Assembly: GCA_022316685.1 (NCBI GenBank)
Contig: JAKJHU010000005.1
Coordinates: 17,772,707 to 17,836,706, forward strand
Length of the DNA: 64,000 nt
From: Progne subis subis
Taxonomy: Eukaryota; Chordata; Aves; Passeriformes; Hirundinidae
Reading direction: 5' to 3'
Below, piece after piece: positions 25,806 through 38,450 of this stretch. The position numbers and the translations under genes were made by a program. The notes beneath the pieces are model-generated. The model was not told where the DNA came from and searched no databases. It saw only the letters and a program-made list of their open reading frames with translations. Positions within the stretch are counted from its first letter, which is position 1. Each line of letters begins with the position of its first letter.

Positions 25806-25999
25806 AAATGCATTTCGTGCCATGACGCGCATGCCGATGTTCACAGCCAGCACACTTCCACCCCGTGAATCCAGGCTTGCAAGTGCACTGCCCAGTGACA
25901 GGGTCACAGGGGATAGGCACGGAACCATATGGATCACACTCACATGCCTGGCAGGACCCTCCTGGAATTTGTGGGTTTCCTGTATAGCCAGCAGAACAT
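25806..25999 (-). CDS. LAMA2: LAMA2 exon e14: end of LE16 and LE17
   Basis: This 194-bp exon begins with one base completing arginine and ends after one base (T|). It reads CSAGYTGNPQIPGGSCQ, then ACECDPYGSVPIPCDPVTG, QCTCKPGFTGWKCAGC and EHRHARHGTKCI. This is the last LE repeat before the coiled coil. The segment CECDPYGS.P.PCDPVTG is near-identical to human. The acceptor is CAATGTCTAG and the donor is ATTT|GTACGT. The next exon is 8.3 kb away. Confidence 0.95.
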
Positions 26000-26847
26000 C
26001 TAGACATTGCAAACACAAAACAATGTTTGTCCAACTGAGATGCAGTGCACAAAGAATACTTGGCAGTATTTTAAATGTACTCTATACAAACATCCATGAA
26101 CCATTAAAAAAATCTTTCTTGCTTCATAACTAGGAAAGAAATATTGCAAGCTGTCCAACCAAGTGACTTCTAATCAGGACACAGAACAGTCGGGATGGAG
26201 GAGTATGCAAAAGTGATTCCACATCCTTAACAATTTTCAGTTAAATTTCTATTAAACCACAACAATAAAACTCCTCCACTATTATTGTTTGGCCTATAGA
26301 ACCAAACCAGTTGTGCTTTGTGCCAGACATAAAGTCTCCTGGTAGACATTGCCAATTTTGATCATCTTAATCCCTCAGTGCTTTGACGGATGTGACAACA
26401 GAGGCTGTTTAGGTTGCTAATTCACAATTTGCCATAAAAATGTTTATATGTAATTGTCTTTCACAGTCAAGGTCCATGAGGGCACATGCGTCACTAAAAC
26501 AAAGTGTATGAGTGACATCAAGATCCACTATCAGCATGGCATCTTATTTTAGATAATTTTTTTTAACTTCTGAGACCTCAGGGAAAAAAACAAAAAACCC
26601 TCACACATCAAAAGGACTAGGACAATATCTGTGATACAAATAACATTAATTATCAATTTACAGTGGTTTATATAAAAATTGTCTATGTTGGCTGAGTTTT
26701 AACAGCATATAGAGGAGAAATATATTATCCAAAGGCATGTATTTAAACAGCAGTAAAAACAAGCTTATAATATTGAAAACCATTTATCTCCTTCATGCCT
26801 TTTCCTCATTTTATTGTCCCTCTTTCTGCTTTTTCCATTCATCCTAC
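26000..26847 (-). other. Intron e13-e14
   Basis: This is 848 bp of AT-rich intron without a recognised element. Confidence 0.85.
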
Positions 26848-26934
26848 CTTTGGCAGTACTGGCCTTCATATCCAGGTGGGCAGGCAGTGCACCGGTAGTC
26901 GCTAGATCCTTCAGCAACACAAGTAGGGCTAAAA
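26848..26934 (-). CDS. LAMA2: LAMA2 exon e13: middle of LE16
   Basis: This 87-bp exon, the smallest of the set, enters after two bases of a codon and leaves after two. It encodes FSPTCVAEGSSDYRCTACP, then PGYEGQYC, plus Q and part of R. I chose the upstream of two AG sites (CTTTTAG|TTTTAG|CCC) because it restores the NNFSP-type sequence of human LAMA2. Use of the second AG would delete two residues (FS) in frame. The donor is CAAAG|GTAGGA. Cysteine order fits LE16. Confidence 0.93.
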
Positions 26935-28774
26935 CTAAAAGTAAATAAATTTTTTTTTTTCCTACTCTCTTGCATCATTTCACTTTGGTCAGCAGGGCCC
27001 AAGAAGTTCTACTCCTAATGTAAATGGTGGCATTTTCTTATCTGTTTATAAAAACCTGTGAGAGGTCTCTCCTTTCTATTCCAATTTCTGTGAATGGCTT
27101 GCTGTGACACTTGCACAGTTTGGACAAAGGCTCTAAAGGCTGTATCCAAGGGGATGGAGTGAGCAACACCCATGCTATAGGCTTATGTGATTGAACAGTG
27201 CTATCACTCACAGTGAGCAAGCAAAGGAAGCACTGGGAAGGATGTGAAACAAAAGATTTAGAAACTGACCTAACGAACATTCAGCCTTTCCAGTCTGATT
27301 TCATTTTATTTTGAAGTAAATAACATAAGCTGGGAAGAGTTTACTCAAAGGTAAGATATAAAGAGGGAAAAGGAGCCAAAGTCTTAGCTGTGTGAAATCT
27401 TCCAAAAATCACAGTCTATAGAGAAAAAAACCCCAAAACTACAAACTACCTCCCTCATGATCAAGGAGAGGTCTTATTTTAATCATTGAAGACTATCTTT
27501 TCTAAATCATTTTACTGCTGACTGTAGTATGTACCTGTGGGCACTGTGCAAAGTAGCATTTAGTTGAAATATTAGTGTATTAAGTGCCTGCATAGTTAAA
27601 ACAAACAAAAAAGGCAGGTAGGGCAAAAGAACTAAACATTAAAATGGTGCAAAACCAGAAAACTCTTTCAGCTTGAACGAGTATATAAAATTATGCCTCT
27701 GTAAAAGATGTAAACAAATTGATCTATTACTCACAAACTCATTATCCAACACATTTTCAACTCCATAAAAATAGATCCATACTAGGAACAATTCATTCTC
27801 TCTGTTCTTTTTTTTTCCCCCAGATCATCATGTTTGAAGCTGACTGCTGATTCTACAGCAGTAGAAACAAGGTATTTAAAACTTTAGTGGAGTTTTATAC
27901 AATTTCATAAATAAAAATAATTGCACTGTACCATTCACAAATACTGTTGTATCAGTCATGACATAGCAAGCTAATGAGATAGCTCATTATCTATCTGTAT
28001 TTCATGTAGCTTATGATTACTTGGCTACCATAAAATAGCTGCAGGTAGACTTTTTCCTTAATAGCATCTTGAAGAGCTTTAACTGATCTGCACAAGATAC
28101 AAATCTAAGGTGTGATACTCTCATTTTCCACCTAATACTGTGGCTTTATGGAATGAATCTATGCCACTCTGTCCATATAAAAGTCAGACAATTATTCAGG
28201 CATCCTCTATTAGCACTGGAAAATAGGCATGCACAGATAGACTTTTACACGCATTTGAAACATCTCCCTCCCTGCCCTCTCTCCAATGTTGTTTTGCTTT
28301 AGGTTTAACAGAGTGAGATGTACAGTTGTCGGTCTCTACATTTACTGTACAGCTACCAAAGTTGTTGATGGCTGTGGCTAACAGAAATAGAAATCCCTTC
28401 CATGATGTCTAGAGACATCTGAGTTAAGCTCTATAAAACACAAGCAGTTCTGTTCCTCGACATGCTCGGATCTGACTCCTTTCTCAACAACACTAAGAAT
28501 TTGGATGACTATCTCATGGTTAAGTGTTTTTATTAAATTAAATTCAGACTAGGTATTATTCTCTTATCTCCTGTGAAGGTTTATGAAACAAGAGAGTCTT
28601 ATGATCACTTTCATGTGGGCATGACACAAAAGTCTATGACAATACCCACAGTCATGTAGGCTATGCAACTAAATGAGGTATAGGCACTTTGCTTGCTCTC
28701 CCTCAGACAGCTTGGCAATTTGGGCATGCACCTAGGGCACTCAAAGGGAGTTTTTAAAAAAAGATGGAGATAAG

Positions 28775-29040
28775 AAAACAGGGAATAGTTTTAAACTATT
28801 AGAGGGGAAACGTAGATTAGGTGTTAGGAAGAAGTTCTTTACTCAGAGGGTGGTGAGACATTGGAACAGGCTGCCCAAAAAAGTGGTAGATGCCCCAATC
28901 CCTTGAAGTCTTCACGGCCAGGTTGGATGGGGCTTTGAGAAACCTGATCTAGTGGAAAGTGCCCCTGCCTATGGCAGGAGGGTTGGAGTTAGATGATTTT
29001 TGGGTCTCTTCCAAACCAACCCATTCCTTGATTCTGTGTT
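28775..29040 (+). mobile_element. CR1 LINE, truncated 3' end
   Basis: The order of segments is that of the CR1 3' region: 'gattaggtgttaggaagaag', 'gagacattggaacaggctgc', 'ccaggttggatggggctttg', 'gttagatgattttt...ctcttccaa' and a terminal 'attctgtgtt'. It is sense on the plus strand, thus antisense to LAMA2. It is moderately diverged and non-autonomous. Confidence 0.9.
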
Positions 29041-29272
29041 ACACATAGTACCCACAATCCACACATTCCTCACCTGTAGAGCACTTCAGCACCATCCACT
29101 TCCTGAGTTTATATTAAGTTTTACATAAGATATTGAAATAATCTTGGGAGCACAAAGTGGAGAATATGTCTAAATTATTGTAGCACAGTGCCATAAACAC
29201 CAGGTAAAGAGCCCTGCTCATTTTCTGATCCGATACATATATTTCTGGGTAACCAAAGGCTTCTAAGCCCCA

Positions 29273-29362
29273 CAAAAAAGAAGAAGAAAGAAAGAAAAAT
29301 AAAAGAAAAAAGAAAAAAAAAAGAAAAAAGAAAAAAAAAAGAAAAAAGAAAAAAAGAAGGAG
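29273..29362. repeat. GA/A-rich purine microsatellite
   Basis: About 90 bases of AAG, AAAG and GAAAAAA units with nearly no pyrimidine on the plus strand. On the LAMA2 sense strand this is a long pyrimidine tract, about 1.2 kb upstream of no annotated acceptor, so a splicing role is not evident. Confidence 0.9.
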
Positions 29363-30507
29363 TATTTGCAGCCCTTCATACTGCCAGTTAGTAACACAAA
29401 AAGTTCTTTCCAGTATTTGCTGATTTGCAAAATTGAGAAGCTTGGTTGATCTTGTTCTTTGCAACTTGAATATCCTTTTCTGATACTAATAGACAGAATG
29501 CATAATCAAGTTGTAACAGAAAACACTCATGAAATAGGCAAACCTCAGAAAAACTTGTAGTTAAGAATGCATTATAACTTTCAGTGATAATGGATATTTC
29601 TTTAAATACCTGAGATTTGGAAGTATTCTTAAAAACTCTTGCTGTGTATGAAATATCATGATGTTTTTATCTAAGTGTTTGAGAAAGGACTTTCCTCCTT
29701 AAAAAAAACCCAAGACCAATCCAAAGTGGTAAAATTAAGTAAGAAGAAAAAGAGATCCCCTACATTCTCAGCAATACTGACTGAAATCCTCACTAAAGCA
29801 TCCTAAAGGCCAGACAAAGCACAGAAAAATGGTTTTACGGAACACTTCCAGATTTTCAAAAGCACAATCACGAAACACAAACTTGTTCAGAGCACTGCTA
29901 CAGTATGATGCCAAATATCATTAAGAGCTTCTCAGCAAAATAGCAAACAAATCTCAAGTGCTAAAGTATCATCTGTTGGGAACACATACAGAAGTGTTGT
30001 GGAAAGGCTCATTAGCATACAGCAACCAATAAAATTTATGCTGCAATAACTATAATGTTTTTAAATTATTCTATCTCACAAATAGCCTAAAACTCATGTA
30101 ACATTAAGTAAGGAATCTATAAATTCCATAGTGGAGCAAGAAAGGCACTGGAACACATTTATACCGACATAATATATGAGTATAAGGCTTTTTGCAGCTC
30201 CCTTGTGGCCACATTGTATTTGGTTCTGCTCTAGCTCCATTTATGAGAATACCTTTATAAAACACACTCATTATCTTGAGTATTGCATTTTCTAGCACTT
30301 ATTAATTTATTCATTACAAATTAGCAAGGGAGCAATTTCTGACTTTTAAAGGAAGATCAATTAGTAAAAGTGGATAAGAAATTTTTAGTATAGCTTCCAT
30401 GAGGCAATTCTTCTGTAGCCAGGCATCTGAAAAAGGACACAGGAAGCCCAGAAGGAAGCTCTGGCTTGCTGGAAAGGCAATTCTGCACAGTGAGTTTGCT
30501 GACTTAC

Positions 30508-30632
30508 TTGTTACTAGAAATGGACAGGGGACAGGCACAAGGCTGACAGTCATCCGGAGAGCCTCGGACAATGCCGTAAAAACCCGGTGCACACCTCTCA
30601 CAGTGGTGACCAGCAGTATTGTGCTGACAATC
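30508..30632 (-). CDS. LAMA2: LAMA2 exon e12: rest of LE15 and start of LE16
   Basis: This 125-bp exon enters in phase 0 and leaves after two bases (AA|). It reads [20 protein letters not shown], then [20 protein letters not shown] followed by asparagine. The sequence CQHxTAGxxCERC is the classic LE15 core and CACPL begins LE16. The acceptor is CCTTGGCAG and the donor is AACAA|GTAAGT, a consensus match. The codon split here becomes asparagine with the T of e13. Confidence 0.95.
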
Positions 30633-31272
30633 CTGCCAAGGAAGGAGACAGAATGAAAGCTGTATTTGATGATTACAAGAAAGCAGGCAACATTCTGCTC
30701 CCAGCCTTAGGGATTCAAACTTACTTCAATAGATAATTTCCCTGATATAATTCTCAGTGGAAAGGCTTGCTTTAAGCTTCTGTCAAATGCCTGCTGAGTA
30801 ATGTATGGGCTTAAAAGGAGAAAGAATACAGGTCTGTAGCTACCCAGATGTATCTTACAGAATTTCTTATCCCATTCACCCTTTCCTCCCTCCTTTGTTT
30901 CAGCCATTGGAGAAGGAGCAATAATTAGAATTAAGTCTTACTCTACCAGGTCATGTGCATTACTGCCTGTAAGAGCAGAATTGTGTTTACTGCATGACAG
31001 ACATGTTGTTTCTTTGTTTTACAGGCATCTAGTTTTTTCTTTTCACACAAATAGTAATTCAGGGGTGAAAAAGCAATGCATAATCTGAATTCTAGAGAAT
31101 CAGAACAGAAAACTTCAAAACTTTGCTTTTGAACTCCCAGAGCTTTGACACTTAAGCTATTTAGGACAAAATTGTATTAAAATATAATCTGCTGGGGTTT
31201 TTTTAGATTAGTAGCACAACTTAGGAATTTTACATTAAGATTAACTTGGTGCAAAATTTAGAAGTGTAATAC
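30633..31272 (-). other. Intron e11-e12
   Basis: This is 640 bp of ordinary intron. I see nothing nameable. Confidence 0.85.
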
Positions 31273-31407
31273 CTGACAAATTGATGTTTCAGTGTCACAC
31301 ATAGTGCTGTGTCCATGGCACTGACATACAACACAGCTACCTAAGGACTGAGCAGGTGTCCCTCCCGCAGGTGGAGATGGAAGCCTATAAAATCCTGGAG
31401 AGCATGA
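31273..31407 (-). CDS. LAMA2: LAMA2 exon e11: end of LE14 and start of LE15
   Basis: This 135-bp exon has 45 codons and is phase 0 at both ends. It reads SCSPGFYRLPSPPAGGTP, then AQSLGSCVVCQCHGHSTMC and DTETSICQ. The first part closes LE14; CQCHGHSTMCDTETSICQ opens LE15, including its characteristic CxGHS motif. The acceptor is TTTTTTATTGCAG and the donor is CAG|GTATTA. Bases 31361-31369 (PPAG) differ from human in a Pro/Gly loop, which is ordinary variation. Confidence 0.95.
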
Positions 31408-34400
31408 CTGCAATAAAAAAAGATGCAGAAGAAAACAGATCATTACAGAGTGGACTGGGTATGGGGAGCATTGCAAACTCATCTTTCCAATCACCAGTTT
31501 TCACAAGTTGTGGAAAGAATCTGACAGGCTTCCAGCTGTGTTACAAACAATATACAATACTTTACATATAACAAGAGCCAGCCCTAATTGGAAACATGGG
31601 TGAAAAATCCCTGGAGTAATCCACCAGCATCAGGTTTTTATACTACAGCTTGAGAGATCTTTCATTCAGATACACAACACCTTTCTGTTCTCACTGTGCA
31701 TCAAGCATCATTCCTTTCATTACTTAAGAAAACTGTTTATTTTCAAAATATTTTTTTTTGCATGGACTGTGGAGAGCAAGCATGATGATTCTGTTTCCTT
31801 CATCTCCGCTATGTTTTTCAGGTTCAACAAGCTAGTATCTGCCTGCAGACTACCTGATGGATAACAAGCAAAAGCTGAATAATAAACAAGAAAATGGCTG
31901 CATGGCTGCATTATTTATAGCTATATAATTTAAAGACCATAAAAGTACAGAATTCAAAATGTTAAAGGTTTTCCATGTCTTGAGACTATCAAACCAAAAC
32001 CAAATTTATCCATCACTAAGTCTCCTCTACTGCAGCTTGGCAATAAAATTCCAAGAATAACATAAAAATTGCTAGCAAAGCTGACACATGCAAAATCAAA
32101 CACTTGATCTTTATTTCAGGTTTATTACACAGTTTTGTGGAAGCCCTTATACAGCTCTCAGGAAGCACACAGCTACAGCAGCATAAAAACACAAACAGGA
32201 ACATTTTGACAGTTGAGACCATTAGGGGTAGGTGCCCACAGAGAAGTCATTTGTCCCACGTACAAATCCCACCGCCTAATGGTGCCAGGAGCCTGTGAAG
32301 GCTGGCTGATGAGGTCATTTCCTGCTGATGACCACAATTTCTACTTTTTGGAAAGAATAGGAGTGGTACACTTTTCACACAGCAAAAAAATGGATGCAAA
32401 ATAAAACAGAAGAGACTCTGGAGTAAGTAGTTTTTGTGACCAAAAGCAGGATTCTTCAGTGATCCACTAGCTGACATGCTAGATTTATTCATGTACCACC
32501 ACTCTGACAGTTCTATAATTATTGCCAAAACCTCCAGGAGTCTAACTTATGGAAAAAATATAAACACCATTATTTTCTTTCGAATCACAAAGAAATTAAT
32601 CTTAACTCATTTCTGCTTTTCCCCTTCTATTTTGACTTAGACCACATTAAGTTCCCTGAAGCATAGAAATAGTCTATCCTCTTTTTTATGGTTTGTGAAG
32701 AATTTGAACCTAGATAAATAATCTCAAATGAAAGTAATTATATTTCTTACTACAATATCATTTTTTCCCCTTCCTCTCTATCCCCACAAGTGTACTTGTC
32801 CAAACAAGGTACAAAATACAGCTTTACAAATTCTGAATTACTTCAGAATCTGATTACAGATACATGGCACATCCTCCAAGAAAACTAGTATGTGTTTTTT
32901 GGTTTTTTTTTCTGATATGCCATTGACAGTCTTATCACTTATTTTGATCGAAGCTTTTCTGAGATAAGATAAAACACAGACAGATGACAAAACAGACTAT
33001 ATTTTTAATTGCTAGTTTGGAAGTTTTTCAGAAGCAGCCATTAGAAAAATTCTTACCACTGTTTCTGCAGCCTACAACTAGATGTGGAAAAAATAGGGAA
33101 AAAAAAAAAGGGGGCGGGGGATACAAACGTCTCTTCTAGTAAAAACTGCTGTGCATATAGTCTTCACAATGCTATTATATGGATAAAGCATGGCACAGAC
33201 ACATACACCCTATTAACACCTGCTCAAAAATGCCAGAATGTCAGATTTTTTTCTTCCTGCTAAAATGAAATAAACTTTCATAGAACACACCATAACTTTC
33301 ACTGAGCACACAAAGAATAAACTAAGTTATGGCTGAAGATCACAGAATTAAGGTTGCAGCTGAGACATTTATTGAGCCCCTGGTGGGTGCAAATTAAAAA
33401 AAAAAAGTTCTAATTACATTATCATATATTTTTCTTCAACAATTCAATTTTCTACAGTAATTAAAAAAAATCTCTACTTCTAAGGAAATATTGGAGTTCA
33501 TTAATTTCTCACGTATTTACTCAAGTTCAAGTGTATTCTCTTACTGAAACAGTGTACAAAGAAAATTACTTTATTCACTTTCTTGCACACCTTTCCTCTG
33601 AACTTACTATTTCTGTTGACTTATCTGCTGCATAACACAATCATGTATAATGCCCAAAGGGATCAGAGCTCTCACAGATAACAAGGGCTCTTTCCCTTCA
33701 TTTACTTCAATTTTTCTCTCATTGCTAATTTGGGGAAAACCCTTACAAGATCCCACTTAGGATGCTTGAGACATTTGCAAAATATTCATGGTGTTGTTCC
33801 CTGCTACGTCCACCTAATAACTGCAACCAGTGAATTGCTTGTGCTGATTAAAAATGAAAACATGGTATTCTGCACACAAAAAGATTGGCAGCCTCATCAT
33901 CAAGCGCACAGACAGTCAGAAATATTAACTTCTATTCTGCAGTCAATGTATTGCATCTTAAACAATTTCTCTGGTACCTATCATAATCCATTTTACAAAA
34001 GCATATAAAAGTCAGCTGATTTTCTAGAACACTTGGGTACTTTTGAAATATGGAAACTTCAGCAAGAAGTTGTAAGCAAAAAAATAAATACAGGGCATGT
34101 ATAAGGAGCACCCAAGTCACTTAGTTGACCAATATTTTCTTCTGGTGTTCAGTGAGTTAGTGTTTTATTATTACAAGAGTATTACCCTTTTCTGTTCAAA
34201 AAGGCTTGATCTGTTAGCATCAGTCATGCAATTCAGCCTCAGCAATGCTGTCCCAGTAAAGCTCACTTTCCTATATTCTAAGTATTTGAGTCATTGTCAT
34301 GGTTTCACTGTCAAATTTGACCACAGAAATTAAAAAAAAGGGCTGAAATACCCAGTGAGAGAAAATAAGTAATTAAATTAAGGGAGAGTTGCTGCCAGTT

Positions 34401-34495
34401 AAATGAATTCACACTCAATTACTATTCACACCTTGCCAATGAATGAACCAGAGATGGTACAAAGACTTTTCCCGGGAGTTAGGTTAGTACTGTAC
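31408..34495 (-). other. Intron e10-e11
   Basis: This 3.1-kb intron has a short A10-GGGGGCGGGGG patch at about 33099-33120. No exon or CR1 tail was recognised. Confidence 0.8.
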
Positions 34496-34613
34496 CTCAC
34501 AGGACAGACCAGTATAACCCAATGGGCAGTCACATTCCTCTATCAAGTAAGCCTGAGGAGCCATCCCGGACACAGGGCCACTTTCAGCAACTTCCAATGA
34601 GATCTCAGAAATC
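34496..34613 (-). CDS. LAMA2: LAMA2 exon e10: end of L4 domain and restart of LE14
   Basis: This 118-bp exon begins with one base completing the arginine split from e9, then ISEISLEVAESGPVSGMAP, QAYLIEECDCPLGYTG and LSCE. The ISEISxEVA segment ends L4. ECDCPLGYTGLSC is the standard restart of the interrupted LE repeat (LE14, second part). The acceptor is TTTTTTCCAG and the donor is GAG|GTACAG, phase 0. The linker between (ESGPVSGMAPQAYL) is the least conserved part relative to human. Confidence 0.95.
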
Positions 34614-35350
34614 CTGGAAAAAAGGAAGAAACACCTCTAATGAGATTAGTCAAGCACTAACTCAAACCCAGTTACTTCACAACTGGCATGGGAGGAAACT
34701 GTCTCATCTGGCTGTTTATAGGATTCTTGATCTACAGCAGACAAACAACACTGGTTTTTGCATCTCCCAAGAAACTACAAAGTTAACAGCACCTCTGGTT
34801 TCATTTTCTAGTCCTAGGCAGTAATAAAACTAACTAAATCTCCAGCTTGATTCTATTTCTTTCTTTAATCTCTTTTCAGCCAAACTAACAAAAGTTAACA
34901 TATGAAAATTCATATCCGATTCTTCATTTGGAGGGATTCATTAAGAAATTGATGACACTCAAGGGTATGGCAGTAAAATTGTCCTCTTATATTTTTTTTA
35001 AACTTCTTTTGAATTTAAATTTTAAATTCTTTTAAATTTTAAATTTATAAAATGAGCTTTTAATGAGGAAACTATTTAAGAAATAAAATAAAATAAAATC
35101 TATCCTCAGCAACTGAAGCAACCTAGCAAGCTCTAGAACAGATTTCAAAGACTTTGGACATTTGCCTTTTGAGCAGAAATTTTAAGATCTTTAGCCAGGT
35201 AGCATTTCTTTTTAATTTCTTTAGGGTTATTTAGACATATAAATGAAAAATTTAAAGCAAGCATGAAATAGTACTACAGAAGCAACTGCTAATATCATAA
35301 AGGGATATATTTCTAAGATTTCAACTTTCCAAACATTTGTTTAATTGTAG

Positions 35351-35392
35351 TATTATTATTATTATTATTAATAATAATAATAATAATAATAT
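35351..35392. repeat. (ATT)n followed by (AAT)n microsatellite
   Basis: About six ATT units pass directly into about seven AAT units. This makes a near-perfect inverted repeat able to fold as a hairpin on either strand. Confidence 0.9.
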
Positions 35393-38071
35393 CCTTGCCT
35401 CCCAACTACTCCTTGTCTTTCCAGCATGAATACTGACCTAAGTAGGGTTGAGTACATCATGGACAAAGACAACAAATATAAAATCTAATGAAGTACACTT
35501 AATCCTGATGTATCAGAATGCTGTACTTTAAGCTTAGTTCTTTATTTTGGGGATTTGTTAGTTTGCTTAAATGAATGCTATGATCTGGAGCAGAATAGTG
35601 TAAATTTTAAAGCTTCAAATATAATTCTAATCTAAGATAAAATGTCAAAGACTGCCTGACTGACCGAATAAATGTCAATAATGTGGGTAGAGTCTATTCA
35701 CTAAGTGTCTGAGCACAGTGCTAATGGAGAGGAGCTCACAGAGCTGCTCACCTCCTCCTCATGCTCACAGCCTGACCAGCTTCTCCCAGACCTTTATTCC
35801 TGAGGGACTGAGTGATGCTGTTCTGCTCATTGGCAGATAGGTACCAATGTCAGGATGAATGGACAAAAAGCAAATGCCCACCACCAAACTAGATGAGAGT
35901 TTTGTGTGACTGAGCTTACATGACCAGACACACAGGTCTTGATAACCTTGTGTCAATATAAAAATCCCCAAAGTAATCTAGTAACTTAAACCCTCTGCTC
36001 TCTTCTAGTTACCTGAAGAAAGGGGTTCAGTTGAACAGGGAAACTGAATAAAAAGAAACCCCAAGCAAACAAAGCCAGATCAAAACAGAAGACTGAAATA
36101 AAGAGGGCAAAACCATTCAGATGTGATATGTCAATGTAATGTTGTATTAAAACCTCTGTACATTTAATGGGAAAAGAAAATGAAATCTGCCCCTCCATCA
36201 TCCTCAAAAGTGAGGGCACAGTTGGAAAAGTGTTTACTGTCATAAAGCTGTATTTAGATAACAATACAATCTAGGGCCACAAAGCTACCTATCGTTTGTC
36301 TGAAAATGTTACTTAAGGAAGGTCAGGCTTGGCTGATTTTTGGAAACTATTAGGCAGCAGTCAAACAACTGCTACCTGATCATTGTAGGGAATATTGAAA
36401 TAATTTGCAGTGAAATTGAAAGCATACCTCAATTCAAGAAATTTATTATCACAGCCATGTTGCAAAACAAGTTCTAATAAAAGCAATGTTTTCATTTAGA
36501 GCGTCGAATGTGAAAATGAGGGCAACAAAATGAACAATACAGGAGAAAAATGTTTGGGTTGGGATTCTGAGCAGAAACCTCTAAATCACTAATAATGCTG
36601 CAGCTTGGAAGCAGAAACAACATTAACATTGCTACTAAACTGTTTAGCTAAGAGTGCTAACACTCGAATGAATGTTCCCAATTGCTGCTGTTACTTTGAC
36701 TTTATTTTAAAATGTTTTTCCTGTAGTTTATAATTCACCTGCAGCTTTTAAATTTTAATTGAAATTAAAGCACTATTAAAACCAAAAAAAAAAAAGGTAA
36801 AAAGACTTCATATATATCGCTTCTTCCTCCCATCCATAGATTCTTTAGCTTTATATATATTTTTCTACTACGCATAGTCAAGTGGAAAGAGAAGCTTTAC
36901 TGATTTAGAACAGGGCCCTCATTTGGAAAGCACAACACACTCTATTTAAACAAATGTTTTATTGTAAGTCACTTAATTCAAACATATGTTTAAATTTGAG
37001 TACAAGTATTGTTCTTTAGAGGGTCTCAGCTTATTTTTAATAAAAGCCTTCAATTCTCATGCAAGGTAATATTGCACTAACCTTTAAAAATATTTTTGGG
37101 GATTTATATTTTAGTCTTATGCAAAACTTCCACTGAAATAATTCAAGGTGCTAACTTGAAAAAAATAATAATGTCTTCCTGCTATATTCTACCTAGAGTC
37201 TCAGATGCTGTGTGATAAATGTTAACTTTGAAAATCATAGAATCATAAAAATCCATTGTAACATAACCGCCTCCAAAATCAAATACAGAATTATATGCAA
37301 GGTTATGTCTTCAGATGGAGAGTTACCAGAAAGACCAGATGAACTGTTTGCTAAGTTCTGCTGTCATAAAATGTCACATTCTGAAATGCCACACTATAAA
37401 AATTTATACTGGTTCCTCAAGTGACACCTTGCAAACCTGCCTTGGAATTGAAAAGTCCTCCCTCCCCTGTTCTGATTGCCTCATTATTGGGTAGCCCTGG
37501 TAAAATGGTGGTGCAGTGCAGGCCTGGCACAGTCACAGGAGTCCCACACACCGCAGAACAAAATCAGCTTTGCCGTCATAACTTTCCTTTTGATACTCCA
37601 GCTGAGACAGTAATCAGTTTTCGCTCCCACAACTGAATTAAGATCTGTTCTGCTTAGAGGGAAGGGAGAAATATACATGAAACATGAATTATGCTTCTCA
37701 AATTTTCCACATTCCATTGGGGCTACCTTCATAACGGTTTTTCTGGGAATCCCCTTGCTTGTAATACAATATACTAAAAGGACTATGCCAAAAAATCCAA
37801 AAATAATTTAAACCAATGCCAAACACTTATGGCATCTGTTACTAATATTTAGCATCTAGCCAGTGCAAGCTACATGAATACTTTTCTATAAATTATACAC
37901 TTTAAAGAGAAAAAAATAGCAGCAACAATGACTATGTTTTCTGTCACACAGTGCTGTGTAGTTGCACGGTATCTGCCCCTACTATCCCCCTTCAAATTCC
38001 AAAGGCACGGCTCTTAAAGACTTATGTTTACTCTAGAAACCTAGAAATAATTTTAGTTTATCCTTTCTATA

Positions 38072-38450
38072 ACAGAATCATAAAAGGGACTTCTGGAGAC
38101 CTTTGGAGTTTATCTCTGATTATTCCCATACCCTTGCCAGTAAATTTTGATTGAAAAGGTTATTGTATATTAAATATTAAAAACTTTATGCAATAGTCTA
38201 TGTAAGCTATTCTAGAACTTCTCTACCCCTTGCAGTTTATCTTTCATGTCTAATGTGAATCTTTCCTGCTGAAGTTTAAGTTCATTTTTCTTTTTGACTT
38301 ATCCACCATGGCAACAGAGAACAACTCATTCTTTCCTTTTTCTCTGTGACAACATTGTAAGCATCTTCAAGCAATTTCTAGTTTCTAAACATATCTAGTT
38401 GTTTATATTTTCTCTCACATGTCATATTTTCTAACCTATGATGATGGTCA
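38072..38450 (-). mobile_element. Old CR1-like LINE fragment, antisense to the plus strand
   Basis: It starts with 'gaatcataaaagggacttctggagac' (long form at 38074-38099), the reverse complement of a CR1 tail. It continues with blocks such as 'tcatgtctaatgtgaatctt' and 'ctgctgaagtttaagttcat' that occur in reverse-oriented CR1. It is strongly diverged, so the ends are approximate. Confidence 0.6.

Larger units (their letters stand above)
26935..30507 (-). other. Intron e12-e13
   Basis: This 3.6-kb intron contains a CR1 3' end at 28775-29040 and a purine (GA) tract at 29273-29362. The rest is unassigned. Confidence 0.85.
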
